A DNA stretch of 58,516 nucleotides from Capniomyces stellatus. Taxonomy: Eukaryota; Kickxellomycota; Harpellomycetes; Harpellales; Legeriomycetaceae. Position 1 is the stretch's first letter. Every line of letters starts with the position of its first letter. The notes below the pieces were generated by a model, which searched no databases, was not told the DNA's origin, and saw only the letters and a program-made list of their open reading frames with translations. The translations under genes were made by a program, and so were the position numbers. Shown here one piece after another: positions 10,851-23,423 of the stretch. The stretch covers positions 117,919 through 176,434 of the forward strand of contig LUVW01000042.1 of NCBI GenBank assembly GCA_001661515.1. The letters run 5' to 3'.

Positions 10851-13026
10851 GGAATTGTGTACAATGGTAGTGTCACAAATATTCTCCAACACATTACTAT
10901 GTTTAAAAACAGTAATATTAATTTCGCAACTGCTTTGTTATGAACAACATTTTTTTTTATCTATCTAAAATGCCCTGCATTAACTAACATCGGTATCACT
11001 GTCACTTGCACCACAATGATTTCGCTTCTACTCGTTTGTTATTTTCTTCCCTCTTTTCTTTATCAACAAGTAATTTAGTTGATCAAAAAGCAAGTAAAAG
11101 CAGACTTCAAAGCTGTTAAAAATGCCTTTGATTCCAAATTTAAACGAAAAGGCAAGTTGCAGAAATCTTTGTAGTGTCATCTTAAAGTAAAAGCAACGGG
11201 GAAAGGAGCGAATTAAAAGCAAACTAAATTGCTGGCAATAACTATTAGTCTAGTTTACTAAACAGCCAACTTGAAAATTGAATAAATAAAATTTGGCGGC
11301 ATTTATAAATGGGTATTTATGATTGAACTTTTTTAAAGTTTTTCGGGTCGTTAACGACAAGTGTCAATTTATAACCTAAAAGGTATATATTGAAAAGGGG
11401 GAAATACAGCAGTTCGATATTGTTGGCAACTTTTGTAGAGATACTTTTAGTAAAAACTAGATGGAGATTCAATGCGTTTCCAGTTTTAGCCTATTAGTCT
11501 GGTTAATTTTGCACTACACGCTTTTTTCTCGCAGTTGGAATGTTTTGTGTAATTGTATTTCTTTTGGGTTAATTGGGACCATTGGTTTTGCTGATATTGT
11601 TATTTATTTGTTAACAAAAAGCAATCTATTTTTGACTTTTCAAAGGTTTTGTAAATTGGAAAGTAATACCTTTATTGACGAAACAGAATTTCAAAATCCA
11701 AGGAATTCGTAGTTTTTATTTTTTTTGGAACTAACTTATTATTTCCATTATTGTAACAAAATTTTTACCAGCAAGGAAATCGGACATCTAAATTGCCGCC
11801 AAACAGTCAAGTTTGCCTCATTTAGCATTTACTTATTTATTTTCTAAAAAAAGTCAATTCAAAATAAGTGGTTTTTATTAATTGTCGGTCGATCAATTTG
11901 TTTTAGCTCCGTCCATTTTGTAGCAAGAACTAAAAAAAAAAGCAACGCTCTATGGGGAGTGCAGAAATACTCGAGTACACATTTCAAACCAATTCCATGA
12001 GCTTCATCAAATCGTTATTCTTTTTTGACTCTTGTGTGGATTACCCAAATAAATTTACTGTTATTATACTCTGCGTAAAGTCTATGCGTTTGAGGAAAAA
12101 ATAAATAAAAAAGGACGCCGATTAAAGCTCTGGATGTGAACGTTTGGAGAATGTATAGATCTCTTAGCTGCCTATTGCTAACCAAAACAAACCTCGTGTT
12201 TTCTTTTCTCTAATGACGCCTATTTTATTTTTTTTGGTTCAATGTAAAAAATACTCCAAAAATAAGCAACGGGTTTTCGCAAAACTAAATGCCTTTTTTC
12301 CGAATTAAATATTTTGTTGGTTCAGTGTTAGGTTACAACAACAATAGCGCGTGTTTTTGATAATAAAAATAAGCTGTAAAAACAAACGCAACTCCATAAT
12401 ATATTTTAGCTCATACTATTTACGCAGACTAATTAAAATTGCACATCTTGTACTCTTCAGCAAGTATTTGCTCACAACTACAATCGCACACACTTACTGT
12501 TGTATAGAGTCGACCATTATTACAAAGAGTTTTAAGAGGATGGGAGTGAGGAGCAGTGCTATTGTAATCAGGTTTGAAGATTCGTAGCAAAGTCCCATTG
12601 CAACCTTTTTGGATGTTTACATTTATAAGCATTGATTGTGAAATGGAAAAAAAAAAAGTTGAGTAGCATTGGCAAAAACTGAAATGAGAAACACCCCCCC
12701 CCCCCAAGTCTTGATTGATGAATCAATGCCGATCATCCATACGCTTAAACACATTAGTCCATATCCTCAAATCATTGTAATCCAAGTCTACAAAATAGCC
12801 ATCTTAAATTAACTCTTCGTTTACTCAACTTTAGCCATACTGCTAGTATATTTAAGCCTTGACTTCAATGTTAACTTGCAGGGTTTAACCATTTAATTTT
12901 ATTCCAAACTTGAAAATTGTGTTGAATAATTAAGTTGGCAATGATGAGTAAGTGATGGTGAATAAGCGCCGAGCCATTCCTAACTGTTGAATTTTTAACT
13001 GATTTTCTATTTAAAATATCATCTTA

Positions 13027-13066
13027 TTTCAGATTTAGTTTCAGATTTAATTTCAGATTTAATTTC
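13027..13066. repeat. Short tandem repeat TTTCAGATTTAA
   Basis: Three near-identical 12-base units (first with G for the last A) and a partial one, inside the UPF1-HMG interval. Confidence 0.85.
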
Positions 13067-14589
13067 GTTTAATTGATTGTTACCTTACCTTGACTAAATT
13101 TTTTTTGGTGTTTTCTGTTGTTGTAAAATCCAAGCCTTTATTCACAAAAAGAAGAGGAGAAAAATGAAAAAAAAAGAACCATCTGGATTTCAATTCATAT
13201 GACTCATCAATTGAACTTTCCATCTGTTTATAAAATTTCTGGGCCAGGATTACAGTAAAAAATACATTAAATGGTAAAATTCCAAGGTAATTGAATGCAC
13301 TTGACTTTTAGGAGGCTAATATCTGGAATTATTTAATGGTGACGTAGCTCTACGGATTTGATCAATTTCAGTTACACTGTCTTTCTTTGAATAAGCTTGA
13401 TTATAATAGGCAAAGTAAAAGGAGTAACTAAAAATAAATCTGGCTAAAAGACAAAATTAGTGAACCGAACTCCACAAACCCCTTTCTGATTACTGAAACA
13501 GTACTTTTTGATTTTACATTAAATAATATAGTCTGTATGACCCACCATTGTGCTGGATGAAAATTGGGTATCAAATAATGCATGACCTTTAAAATTTAAA
13601 TTGTAGCTTAAAGGTGACTAACGACAGAATTTTACATCCAATATTGCTAGTTTCAAAAACAACTAAGTAATAATAATAAAAATACAATTTGGGCAACTAG
13701 TGTCATTAATAGGCTGGATATCAGATTTTCTTTGATAGATAAATGGGCGTGTTTGCGCACTAGAAGAATTTAACTATAACAGAAAAATGGCGTAAACTGA
13801 ACACACAACAGAACTATTGAGAACGCTAAGAGTAATTTTTTGGCGTCAATCTTCAACGGCACTCCTGTTTTGAAACATCGCCGATTGATTGTGAGCCTAT
13901 TCTATCTGACATTGTTGGTTGAGTTGGCAGTGATGTACATTTGCCTAGTGAGTTTAATGTCGGTAGGCTGTGTTGTCTGATTAGCTGAGTATAACACTAC
14001 CAAGGCTCGAGCTGGGATTGTTTTATTTAAAAAAAAGAAGGAAAAAACAAAAAAAGTATAGCGTCGATCTTCTACAATTTTATTACGAATAATTAAACGA
14101 AATAGTCGTCGATTCAAACTGATTTCACAAATGAACCCAGATTTTTAGTGTTACATGAACCTATCTATTACATAACATATTAGCAAAAATCTCAATTCAA
14201 AGCAACATTTATAAAGCACAAAAAAAAGAAGAGATATTTTGTACTAAAAGCGGCTTTACTTCTCATCTATGTTTTTTAGAAGTCACTTTATTGACTTGTA
14301 ATAGCAACTTTTTGCTGTTTGATACCTTTGCAAGTGAGCCAAGTGAGCTAATTTAGATGCTATCGAGATATGGATTTAGCAATATTGGATTATATAACGC
14401 TAGAAATATAGAGAAAAAAAAATAGCAAAACATCGTTTCCCAAAAGTATATAACAAATTGGCTTGACAAAGGAATCGAAAAAGAAACATATCAATACACG
14501 TTCTAGATCGTACATTCTTTTAAACAACTATAGCATTCTTAGTTACAGACTCATTTCACTTTTTTTCATTCTTCTCGTTTCATTGGAAA

Positions 14590-16041
14590 ATGAGCAATCA
14601 AAACAAAGTAATTTTTTGTGAACCAAGAGAGTTCCAAAACTCAAATGGGGTAAAGTTTGTGGAGCGTTACCCGAACCATTATGTGATTTACATCCCTAAT
14701 GAAATAAGCAAAAGCAATATAATCCAGCGTATTCAGCAATCCCCTAAAGAAAGATCAAAAAGGAAGGGCAAAGACGAAAAGATAGTCAGAGCCAATAACA
14801 GCTTTATACTTTACCGTATGGATAAAACCAAAGAGATAACTAAGGAGAACCCATCAATTAATCAAAAGGAAGTATCAAAAATCTGTGCAAAGATGTGGAG
14901 AGAGGAGGAGCTTGAAGTAAAGAATATGTACAAGGCAAGGTATGAAAGCTCCAAGGCGGAGTTTAAAAGGATAGAGCAGGCTGAGATTGAACTTAACAAC
15001 TCTAAATTCTCCAGCATCCTGGTAGAATCAGTTGATTCTGGTGACAATCCCAACACAGCTCTCACTGACGTAGGAGAGAGAGTAGGCTCTCTGGAAAACA
15101 GAAACATTGTCTACAATACCCTTCCAATAGGCAGAATGTCGCAGTTTACCAGTGTTTACTCTGGGAATGTCGGCAATATGCATACATCGGACTTCACTCA
15201 GGTTAGCGTTGTCGATTCGAGTTTTTCTGGATATCCTGAGGTTGGTTCGCCAAGTAAAGGCAGTTCTAAAAGAACTTTGGCTGAATCTGATAAAGAAAAC
15301 AAAGAAATTTATCGTCGTCAAGCTCGTGGCAATATAAAAAAACATAAATCCTCGTACTTTGACAACACAAATGTGTTTATAAATGAAAACCTCAACTTTA
15401 TCAGCACAGAAAACTCTAGTGGCTTAAATATACCCAGAACGCACAGCAGGATTGATAGTGAAACTAGCTTGCCCTCTGTCAGCCTGCAGGATATAAACAG
15501 AAAGTGCCCGCCTGTTGGACTAAACAACACAAGCTTAAACTATACCTTAGGCACTATCAAAGAAAGAAAAAAGTCATTATCAACCAACCAACTTTTTGGG
15601 AGACGTGGTAGTGTAAATCATCACCCTGGCTTTGATTTATACAACTCGTCAATTTTTGAAAAAAACTACCCTGAGCTACACTATTTGGGTTCAGCCCAAC
15701 ACATCCAGGATAATATTTATGCTAGTTTGGCAAACTTTTCTGGAGTAAATGCCGCTGGTGTATTAGACGGAAATAACAACCAGTCCAAACGTTTAAGCAG
15801 TGGTGTTGGGGAGGACATTACCATGCCTACCTTCCAGCCGGAGATCAGCCAGTCCGAGTACAATTCAATGATAAATTCTGTATTTGGCTTTATCGGCAGT
15901 ACATCTTCACCAACAATAGATGTTGGGTCAGTTGGCCATGGATTTGACTGCAGTGGTATCGACAGCGCGTTTTTACCCAAAGTCAGCAAACCAGAAAATT
16001 TGGGATCTAACTTGACAACGTTGGACTTTAACTATTCTTGA
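14590..16041 (+). CDS. MATalpha-type HMG-box transcription factor (candidate sex-determining protein)
   Basis: Single-exon frame of 483 residues from MSNQNKVIFCEPREF. Residues about 67-130 form an HMG box of the fungal mating-type class: RANNSFILYRMDKTKEITK, then SINQKEVSKICAKMWREE, then VKNMYKARYESSKAEFKR. FILYR and EVSKICAKMWR match the diagnostic FILYR and EIS.I...WR positions of MATalpha_HMG/MAT1-2-1 and Mucoromycota SexM/SexP proteins. A basic stretch (KERSKRKGKDEK, about 53-64) precedes the box. The remaining 350 residues are Ser/Asn-rich without another domain; a KENKEIYRRQARGNIKKHK segment could be a second nuclear localisation signal. It should bind DNA in the nucleus. Assignment to mating rather than another HMG regulator (for example Ste11- or Prf1-like) is inference from the box and from its isolated position beside a helicase. 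Confidence 0.9.
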   Translation: MSNQNKVIFCEPREFQNSNGVKFVERYPNHYVIYIPNEISKSNIIQRIQQSPKERSKRKGKDEKIVRANNSFILYRMDKTKEITKENPSINQKEVSKICAKMWREEELEVKNMYKARYESSKAEFKRIEQAEIELNNSKFSSILVESVDSGDNPNTALTDVGERVGSLENRNIVYNTLPIGRMSQFTSVYSGNVGNMHTSDFTQVSVVDSSFSGYPEVGSPSKGSSKRTLAESDKENKEIYRRQARGNIKKHKSSYFDNTNVFINENLNFISTENSSGLNIPRTHSRIDSETSLPSVSLQDINRKCPPVGLNNTSLNYTLGTIKERKKSLSTNQLFGRRGSVNHHPGFDLYNSSIFEKNYPELHYLGSAQHIQDNIYASLANFSGVNAAGVLDGNNNQSKRLSSGVGEDITMPTFQPEISQSEYNSMINSVFGFIGSTSSPTIDVGSVGHGFDCSGIDSAFLPKVSKPENLGSNLTTLDFNYS

Positions 16042-16953
16042 ACGCAAAGACCAAAACGTACAAGTTCAGGCAATAGTAACTGAAAACCAAACTCATGTTA
16101 AAATGATATATTTTTTTGTGTTGGTTATTCGTCCTTGTAAAATATATAAACATCGATACTGCATTTGCCACCATGGCTGTATTAATTATTTATATTTAGC
16201 AATATTATTAGCAACCATTTTCACCCAATCTATTTCTTCTATTTTAATTTTAAAATCATTTACACTAGATTCTTATTTTTTTTTTTCCTCAATTTACATT
16301 AACACTCATATTACCTGGATCTTTTTGGTTTTTGGCGATATAATAATAATAACAACACTAATGTGCTTGTTTTGCCAAGATACGATATATTCAGGAAATT
16401 ACGGGAAGTTCGAATGTTATTTTCACAAAGCAAGATAAAAACAAATAAATTGTAATAATGTCATATTTTCACTTTGCCAGCTTGAATAGCCAACGCTTAA
16501 ATCAAACCAAATCAAAATCAAAAACAAAAACAAAAACAAAAATAAAAGCAAAAAGATAAACTTGATTAAAAATACAAAAAAAAGCACATCAATAATGATT
16601 TTCTATGTAGATTCTGTTTGCCAATAAACTACAAAGTAAAAAAATTAAAATTAAAAAAAACAATTGTTGATTAAGGTTATTTTGCTTATTTTTAAAATTT
16701 TACACCAGATATTAACCTTAGCCAATATATTAATATTCAACAGTATCACACCACTTTAATAGCTCAATTGGGCTTAGTAATGAACAGCAATTCTCAATCC
16801 TCAATTCTCACTCCCCAATTATTGACTCTTGAGTTTTAATTTCTAATTCTCAACCATCTTATCACTTGGTCACTTTTCGGAACAAAAAAAAACTCCGACA
16901 ATAATAGTTTGAAAAGGTATTTAACGACAGCGAGGCGGTGTTGAATCAGACAT
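16042..16953. other. Intergenic, HMG 3' to HEM25 5'
   Basis: AT-rich. A hydrophobic frame at 16103-16438 looks like translated 3' UTR. An A-rich simple repeat (ATCAAA and CAAAAA units) occupies about 16497-16550. Confidence 0.5.
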
Positions 16954-18752
16954 ATGAATCCAGTTGACAAAGCAAAGTCAAGTGCATTTGCACATTTGGG
17001 TGCAGGAGCATTGTCAGGCACAGTGACAGTGATTCTACTGCAGCCCTTTGATTTGCTAAAAACACGAATACAGCAGCAGACAATAAATCGAAATCAACTT
17101 ATGAAACTGCAAATTAAAGAAAGGTAAACACACGGAAAGAATCTATTAGTAAATTAAAGTGTCAAGAGTTTACAGGAATTTTGGATAAAAGAAGACGCGG
17201 CTGCTGAAGGGCTAAACGGTTTGTATAAAATAGACTATTTTTGAGTTGATAAATAAAAATTAAATGTGGGCAACTAGCATAATAGGGAAAACGGTCAGAA
17301 GCGTTTACAACGAAAGAGGAATAGCTGGGTTTTGGCGAGGAACAGTGCCTACTTTAATAAGGTAAAGCTTGTGTTGAATTTGGAGAAAATGTCTAGATCA
17401 AAACGTAATTATGGCGGAAATCGTTGCTATTTATGAGGAAGGCGCGTATTAAAGTATTGTGGCTAACTGGAATAGAAATGCACCCGGAACCTCGCTGTAC
17501 TTTTATTTCCTGAACACTAGCAGGAACCTACTGGAAAAGATTGATTCGGGGGTGTTTAGTAGCAACTCGGGTAGCACGACAGTTAGAGCGAACACTATCA
17601 ATATGGTATCAGGGGCGACGTCACGGGCACTTGCAGGGTTTTTATTGATGCCAGCAACAGTAGTAAAAGTGAAATTCGAGGTGAGTAGAAGATACTTTAT
17701 TTAGTTTCAGATTATTGGCCACAACACGAGGATTATATCACGAAAAGTAACAGAAGTTTACTAGGCGACATGTTTATAGCTGGGCTCTATGTATAAATAT
17801 TTGTATTTGTGGTGTATTTCAATAAACAGAGCAGTCTTTACAAATTTGACGGTGTGTTTCCAGCAGTTAAAAACATTTTCAAGACAAGTGGGATAAGAGG
17901 TAGTATTTGCACTCTTTTTTTTTTCTTCATTTTTTTTTTTTACTTTTGAATCGTTTTGACATTTGTTTATTTCCAAACCGAAAAAGCATAAATATGGCAG
18001 AACCTTGAATGTTTGGAATGTTTAAAACTTAGGATTTTTTGAAGGTGCGATTCCTACAGCAATCAGAGATGCGCCATACGCAGCGCTGTACTTTGCAATA
18101 TACGAGTACTGCAAAAAGGCACAAAAAGGTAACAATCAGCCATATCAAGTATGGCAAAGCTGACTGCAGCCAATTTCTACGGCACATTATTGTTACAAAA
18201 CGGGAGGAGTCAGCTTGGCATATCAATAATATACATACGTCATTAAAGTAATAACGTATACTCTTGGGTGCGAATCTTTGAAAATTACCAATAGAAATGT
18301 ACCAAAAGTACAACATAAACGTACCGATCGCAGCAATAACGGCATCTTCGGGTGTTGTTGGAGGAATAACTGCATCGTACATTACACAGCCCTTTGATAT
18401 GGTCAAAACACGAATGCAGATCCAGCCTTCACTATACCACGGCGTAACACAGTCGTTTTTAAAGATATACAAGGTGTGTGTATATAATTTTAATTGATTT
18501 GCATACATATACCCTGGAGTCGGTTTTCACCAACTCGCCAACAAGTGGGATCAAATTGTTGATAGAAAGTAGTAAGGAAAGTAATAAAAGTAATTTGTAC
18601 TATGCATTATGCATTATTGTGTGATTGTGTAGAATGAGGGCGTGTATGGGTTTTTCCAAGGAATCTCTTTGCGTGTTTTAAGGAAAGGGATCCAGGCAGC
18701 GATATCTTTTACGCTTTATGAATGGGCAATACGAAACTCGGGAAAAAAATAA
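16954..18752 (+). CDS. HEM25: Mitochondrial glycine carrier (SLC25A38 family)
   Basis: Eight exons: 16954-17123, 17169-17218, 17286-17361, 17476-17680, 17830-17899, 18033-18128, 18295-18473 and 18633-18752, giving 321 residues. The fold has three carrier repeats, each with its signature: QPFDLLKTRIQ, then MPATVVKVKFE, then TQPFDMVKTRMQ. Family-diagnostic stretches match SLC25A38/Hem25: RNAPGTSLYFYFLN, RDAPYAALYFAIYE and the final GISLRVLRKGIQAAISFTLYEW. In yeast and humans this inner-membrane protein imports glycine for 5-aminolevulinate synthesis, the first step of heme production. Exon 2 is the least certain: the frame requires an acceptor at 17168 and a very short (45 nt) first intron. The other borders are fixed by phase and conservation. 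It runs in the same direction as the HMG gene. Confidence 0.92.
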
Positions 18753-19211
18753 GCAGTAGAGAATATGGTTGTGGTTGTGGTCTGAGAGTTTATTCCATTG
18801 CTTGGACTTGGAATAGTCGATTTGAAATTTAAAGAGATTAACGTACATACGATAGATTTTACTTTTATTGATTGCTATACAATTAGACATTGGGGATATT
18901 TATAACCATGATATTTTAGAAAAACATTCAAGGGTTTGTGGATCATAAATAAACAATAGTAAATAGCTGATCAAATCGGGCCCAAAGCCACAATAAAGAA
19001 CTAGACTGGTGAAGACCTTTTTTTAAAAGAAGGAAAAAAAAATGATAGAAAAAAGAAAGTGGGCTGTATTCAAAAAAATAAAGTAATTGGCAAAGTTTAC
19101 TAAAAGAAGTTGTAATAAAAAGGAATATAAATAAATATAAATAAATACTGTTAAAGGGGGGAGAGTAAGAAGAAATTGTTTTTGAAAAAAAAAGGGGAAG
19201 GAAGCTAAAGT
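18753..19211. other. Intergenic between convergent HEM25 and uS10m
   Basis: AT-rich sequence with A runs; nothing recognisable. It probably carries the two 3' UTRs. Confidence 0.5.
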
Positions 19212-20695
19212 CTAGGAAGATTGAGTTTCGGTAAGTTCAGGAGTAAGTTCAGGGGTAAGAGTGGGGGTAGGAGCAGGGGCAGGTCTAATTTTGGCAATGA
19301 CTTCCTTGGTAATCTTTTCGATGTTTGCACGTGGGTTTTTAGCCAAGGCTTCAGCAACCAATTCAGCCATAAGTTTGATATCTCTATCAATGGGAGGTAA
19401 TGACAAGGCGAGCTGCTTGGCAGAGTCGAGGTCTTCTTTGCTAACTTTGTATTCCTTGCTGAAATCCAATGTTTCGAATTCGTTTAGGCGAGAACGCATA
19501 CCAATACCACCAGGAATGTTTTCCTCAACATAGGCAACCCATTTCTTGACAACCTCAATGTCAGCATCACGAACTTGCAAAAGTCTTTTGTGTGTTCTTC
19601 GTTCAAAGATTTCCATTGCTGATTTATGGACAAATGGTGATTTTAAAACGGCCCATCGCTTTTTGTGCACTGGAAGTGGGATTATCCCACTGCAAGGGAT
19701 GTTCATTGCGTAAGCTGCACGACGACAAAAGTCGGCGTAGAAGTCCAGTCTCTGCAAACTGTATGATTGGAATTGGACTTGGCAAATCGGTATCCCGTGC
19801 GTTGGAGGTAGACTGGTGGGCTCTGTGTGTTGGTTTAGCAGCAAATAGCGTTACAGTTAGTTTTCGTCAGCAGACCAATGTGGTAAACATCAATGTTTTC
19901 GATTAAAGCAAGAAACAAGAAACCGTAATAAAGTTAAATATGGAAATAGAAAAAGGAATAAAAGGGTGAAGGAATAAATTGTGAATGTAAATTGTGGTTT
20001 TAAAGGTGAAGGTAAAGTGCTGGTATATAAAAATGCCCTTGTGACTTACGTCCATAAACTTTGTCGACTGACTCGATTGGTACTAGCTCCTCATTAAGAA
20101 ACAGTTTCTTGCCAAGAGCCTTTTCAAGAATTGATCGGTAGGTGCTACGTGTTTAAATCAATTGTCAACACATAATTGTCAGTTTTGGAATCAACAAGAT
20201 AATATAGTAGGATCCAGAATAAAAATAAAAAGTGAAAATAAAAGTCGGCGTAAAAATAACAAGCCTCGGCGGTTTTACCTATCGAATCTATTAAAAGTCA
20301 CTGAGCCCAAACTAGCAGCTGGTGCAGCACCACCGGCCAGATTCTAACACAAACACAAAATATATTAGTAACGTTAAAAGATTGGATTTTAAAAAGGTGC
20401 TATTGAGAACAAAAGGTTAGACTAAACAATAAACAAGTAAAATCTAAATCTAAATCAAGCAATCAAATCAAGCAATCAAGCAATCAAGCAATCAAGCAAT
20501 CAAGCAATCAAGCAATCAAGCAATCAAGCAATCAAGCAATCACAAACATCAAACCTTAAACTTTAAACTGAAAAAAACATAGCCATAGAGTTAACAAGTA
20601 GCACTATAGAAAAATTCAGATTTCAATTTACTTACTTTGGTTAATCGATTTGCCGCACTGAAAAGTATATTTCGATTGAGCGTTCTTAAACTCAT
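19212..20695 (-). CDS. RSM10: Mitochondrial small ribosomal subunit protein uS10m
   Basis: Reverse exons 20636-20695, 20279-20343, 20050-20144 and 19212-19822 give 276 residues. The N-terminus [20 protein letters not shown] is Arg/Ser-rich and lacks acids, as a mitochondrial presequence should. The S10 domain follows, with [18 protein letters not shown] and the conserved [21 protein letters not shown] loop, then KRLLQV. In the family it sits in the head of the mitoribosomal 30S subunit. The C-terminal tail is Pro/Thr/Glu-rich ([17 protein letters not shown]), an extension not needed for the fold. All four exons keep phase through canonical GT-AG sites. Intron 1 carries an octanucleotide repeat. 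Confidence 0.93.
20454..20542. repeat. CAATCAAG octanucleotide tandem repeat in an intron
   Basis: About ten units of CAATCAAG, some variant at the left end, inside intron 1 of the uS10m gene. Confidence 0.95.
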
Positions 20696-22072
20696 TTTAA
20701 TAATTTAAATCTGTAGTTTTTTTTATTTTTTGCTAATCTTTAGATATACTCAGAGTAGATAAAAAAAAAAGATTTTTGTGTGTGTAAGGGATTTGATTAG
20801 GAAATGGAGAGAACAATTGCTTTGATTAGAGATTGTTTATCAGTTATCTTTTTTAAATGATTGAATGAGAAATCTAGAGAATATGAATCCTTATTTTAAC
20901 GAGATACTTTGCCTCTATCTGACGAGCTCGTAACCTTTAAAAAAAAATAGCCTTGTTATTGTTTAATTTGTTGACTTTTTTTAATTTAATTTAATTTTTT
21001 TTTTTGAATGCAGTATTAAACTTGATAGCTTGGATCAATAAATAATAGGAACAGTTGAATGATAAAATTATAAATTCTTTATCATATAGTTTGCAAAGTT
21101 CAAGCTGACGAATGATAAGCAGTAGGTACCAAAGTGAAGACTTGGGTGATATGGAAATATAATTGAATTTAACAGAATATAAGAGATCAAAGTTGCGACT
21201 TTCAAAAAGGTAGCAACGGATTAGAGATAGACAAAAAGGTTCAACAGCAGCAAAGTATATAACATTCCGTTGCTGGTACACATAACTAGGGAGGGGGGGG
21301 GAGGAAAGTAAGAAAGAAAGATATTGTCTGATATTTACATGTAAGCTTGCCGGACTTTACAGTATAAACTCTGCACTGTATAACGAGCAGTAAATAGCAA
21401 GCTTGCCTGAACACTAATCGCACTCGAATAATTATTTGAAAAGAAAATAGCAACAGCAATAACGATTGGGTTTTACTGAGATGTTGAGACTTGAAACAAC
21501 GATTGGTCAAAAATATTGAATCGAATTAAAAATGTCGATTTAGTTGGAAAAAAAAAATTTTAAGTTGATTTTGAATGAAAATAAAAAAATTTTATACAAT
21601 TTTTTTTTTTTTACTTTTGAATCGAGTTGATATGGAAATTGTTGATGTTGAAACGAGTTTAAAAGAGGATAAAAGTAGTAAAGTCGGGAAAAGTAAGGAA
21701 GAAAAAAAAAATACAAGAAAAGTTTGACAAAGCAAGCGATTCCGATTCCAATTCGATTCTAGGTTAAGACGTGGAATTAATCAGAGTTTTAGCTTAAGTT
21801 TAAATTTAAAGAGTATATAACTGAGGTCAGTTATAGATAGAGACAAAGGCATAAAAGCATAGGTATATAAAAAAATATATGGGGCTTGTTATCTGATCAT
21901 TGAGTTACTACAGTAATAAGATTTGGATATAAAAAAAATTGTTGGGCTAAACAGAAACGAAGATTTAGTTAGAGAGGGAATAATTAAACGGTGAGAAGTC
22001 GAGAAGAGAGCTGGAAGTAAAAAAAAAATACAAAGGAAAGAAAGCAAAGAAATAAATAAAAGAGAAAATAAA
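20696..22072. other. Divergent intergenic region, uS10m and MAK21
   Basis: 1.4 kb of promoter-type sequence between divergent starts. It has poly-A/poly-T runs and a 9-base G run (21293-21301). Reverse frames at 20991-21281 and 21286-21510 have no family signature. Confidence 0.5.
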
Positions 22073-23390
22073 ATGGCAATAAAGGGTAAAAACAATTCCA
22101 AAAAGGTGGCAGCAGGACAGGTAAGAAATAGAAAAAAAAAATAATAGAAGGGAATGAATAATTGTATTGTATTGTATTGTACTGGAAATAAATGGCTAGT
22201 TGATAAAAACCAAAAAATTTGAATTTTAAAAAAAAATAGACAAAAAAGAGTGGAGCGAGTAAAAAAGGGCCAAAGGATATGGTAAAGGGAAAGGGGGGAA
22301 AGCAAGAAGATATAGATATGGCTGAAGAAGCAGAGTCGGATGACACGTTGCATGGGGAAAGCAAGGGAAAAGTGGATAAAGAGCTGCAGAAGAGTTTGAT
22401 GGAGTTTGCAGAGTCGATAGGGCTTAAGCAAGCAAGCAAGGGAGGGGATGTGATTAGTAGAGAGAAGGCTCAGAAGATTGTTGATGGAAAGAAGAATAAG
22501 AAAAGCGAGAAGCAGACAGAGCTGCAGAAGCAAGAGGTAAAGGGTAAAAAGAAGGAAGTGGGCAAGAAGGTGGTAAAGAAGGATGAGGGGAGCCGGGTGG
22601 TGAAAAAGGTGGAAGAGAAGAAAGAAAAGGGGGAGGGAAAGAAGGAAAAGATGAATGAGAATTACTTGAAGAGACAGCAGGAAAAAGAGAAAAAAGAGGA
22701 AAGGATGAAAGCAGGGGAAGGAGGCAAGGGGAAGGCAGAGGGGAATAGGGGCAGTGGTGCGGGGGTGGGAGGGGAGATTGAAGGGTTTGTGATGAAATCG
22801 GGGTTAGATGCAAAGCCGGTACTGGGAAAGGGAAAGAGATTGATAATAGAGCCAAGGGCAAGATGGTACGAGATGGAGGTGAGAAAGATTGAGGCCAAGG
22901 ATGATGGGAGCGATGATGAGGGGGAGGAGGAAAATAAGAGTAAGGACGATGGAGAGTTGAAGAAGAAAATAGAGTATGCGCAGCAACTGTTGGACCAAGA
23001 AAACCGGGATTATGGGAATAAGAAGAACGGGGCAACGGAATCATCGATGAGTTCAAACGACATGGACTTTGTGTCATCGATTTTGAAATCAGGAACATTA
23101 CTGGATAAAATCTCAGCGTTGACGCTGTTGGTGCAAGAAAGCCCGATACATAATATTGAGTCGCTGAACCAGTTGATGGGGATGGCGAGAAAGAATCATC
23201 GTAGGGAGGCAATGATGGCAGTTTCAAGTATTAAGGATTTGATGGTGAACAATTTGCTGCCGGATAGAAAGTTGGTGTTTTTTGTTGATCAGAACTGGAG
23301 ATCGAATGAGGTGGAAGCCAAGCACTGGATACTTTGGCAGTTTGAAGATATGTTGAAGAAGATGTATTTTGAATTGATAAAGATAATGGA

Positions 23391-23423
<33 letters not shown>

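Larger units (their letters stand above)
9979..14589. other. 4.6-kb interval without a recognisable gene
   Basis: This is the largest gap in the window, between UPF1 and the HMG-box gene. The UPF1 3' side starts with an 11-base C run (10019-10029), and a 12-base C run lies at 12694-12705. Short open frames (10683-10850 is listed apart; 11461-11712, 12351-12587 and the reverse 13902-14117) lack family signatures. Sequence complexity is ordinary AT-rich, not satellite. It may hold regulatory DNA, an unrecognised non-coding RNA or a decayed gene; I cannot tell which. Confidence 0.5.

Noticed and set aside
11461..11712. 83-codon frame with hydrophobic segment
   Set aside because: T-rich composition explains the hydrophobicity; no signature, no splice partner.
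22454..23227. 257-codon reverse frame rich in Pro/Ser
   Set aside because: Antisense of the purine-rich MAK21 exon 2; low-complexity shadow.
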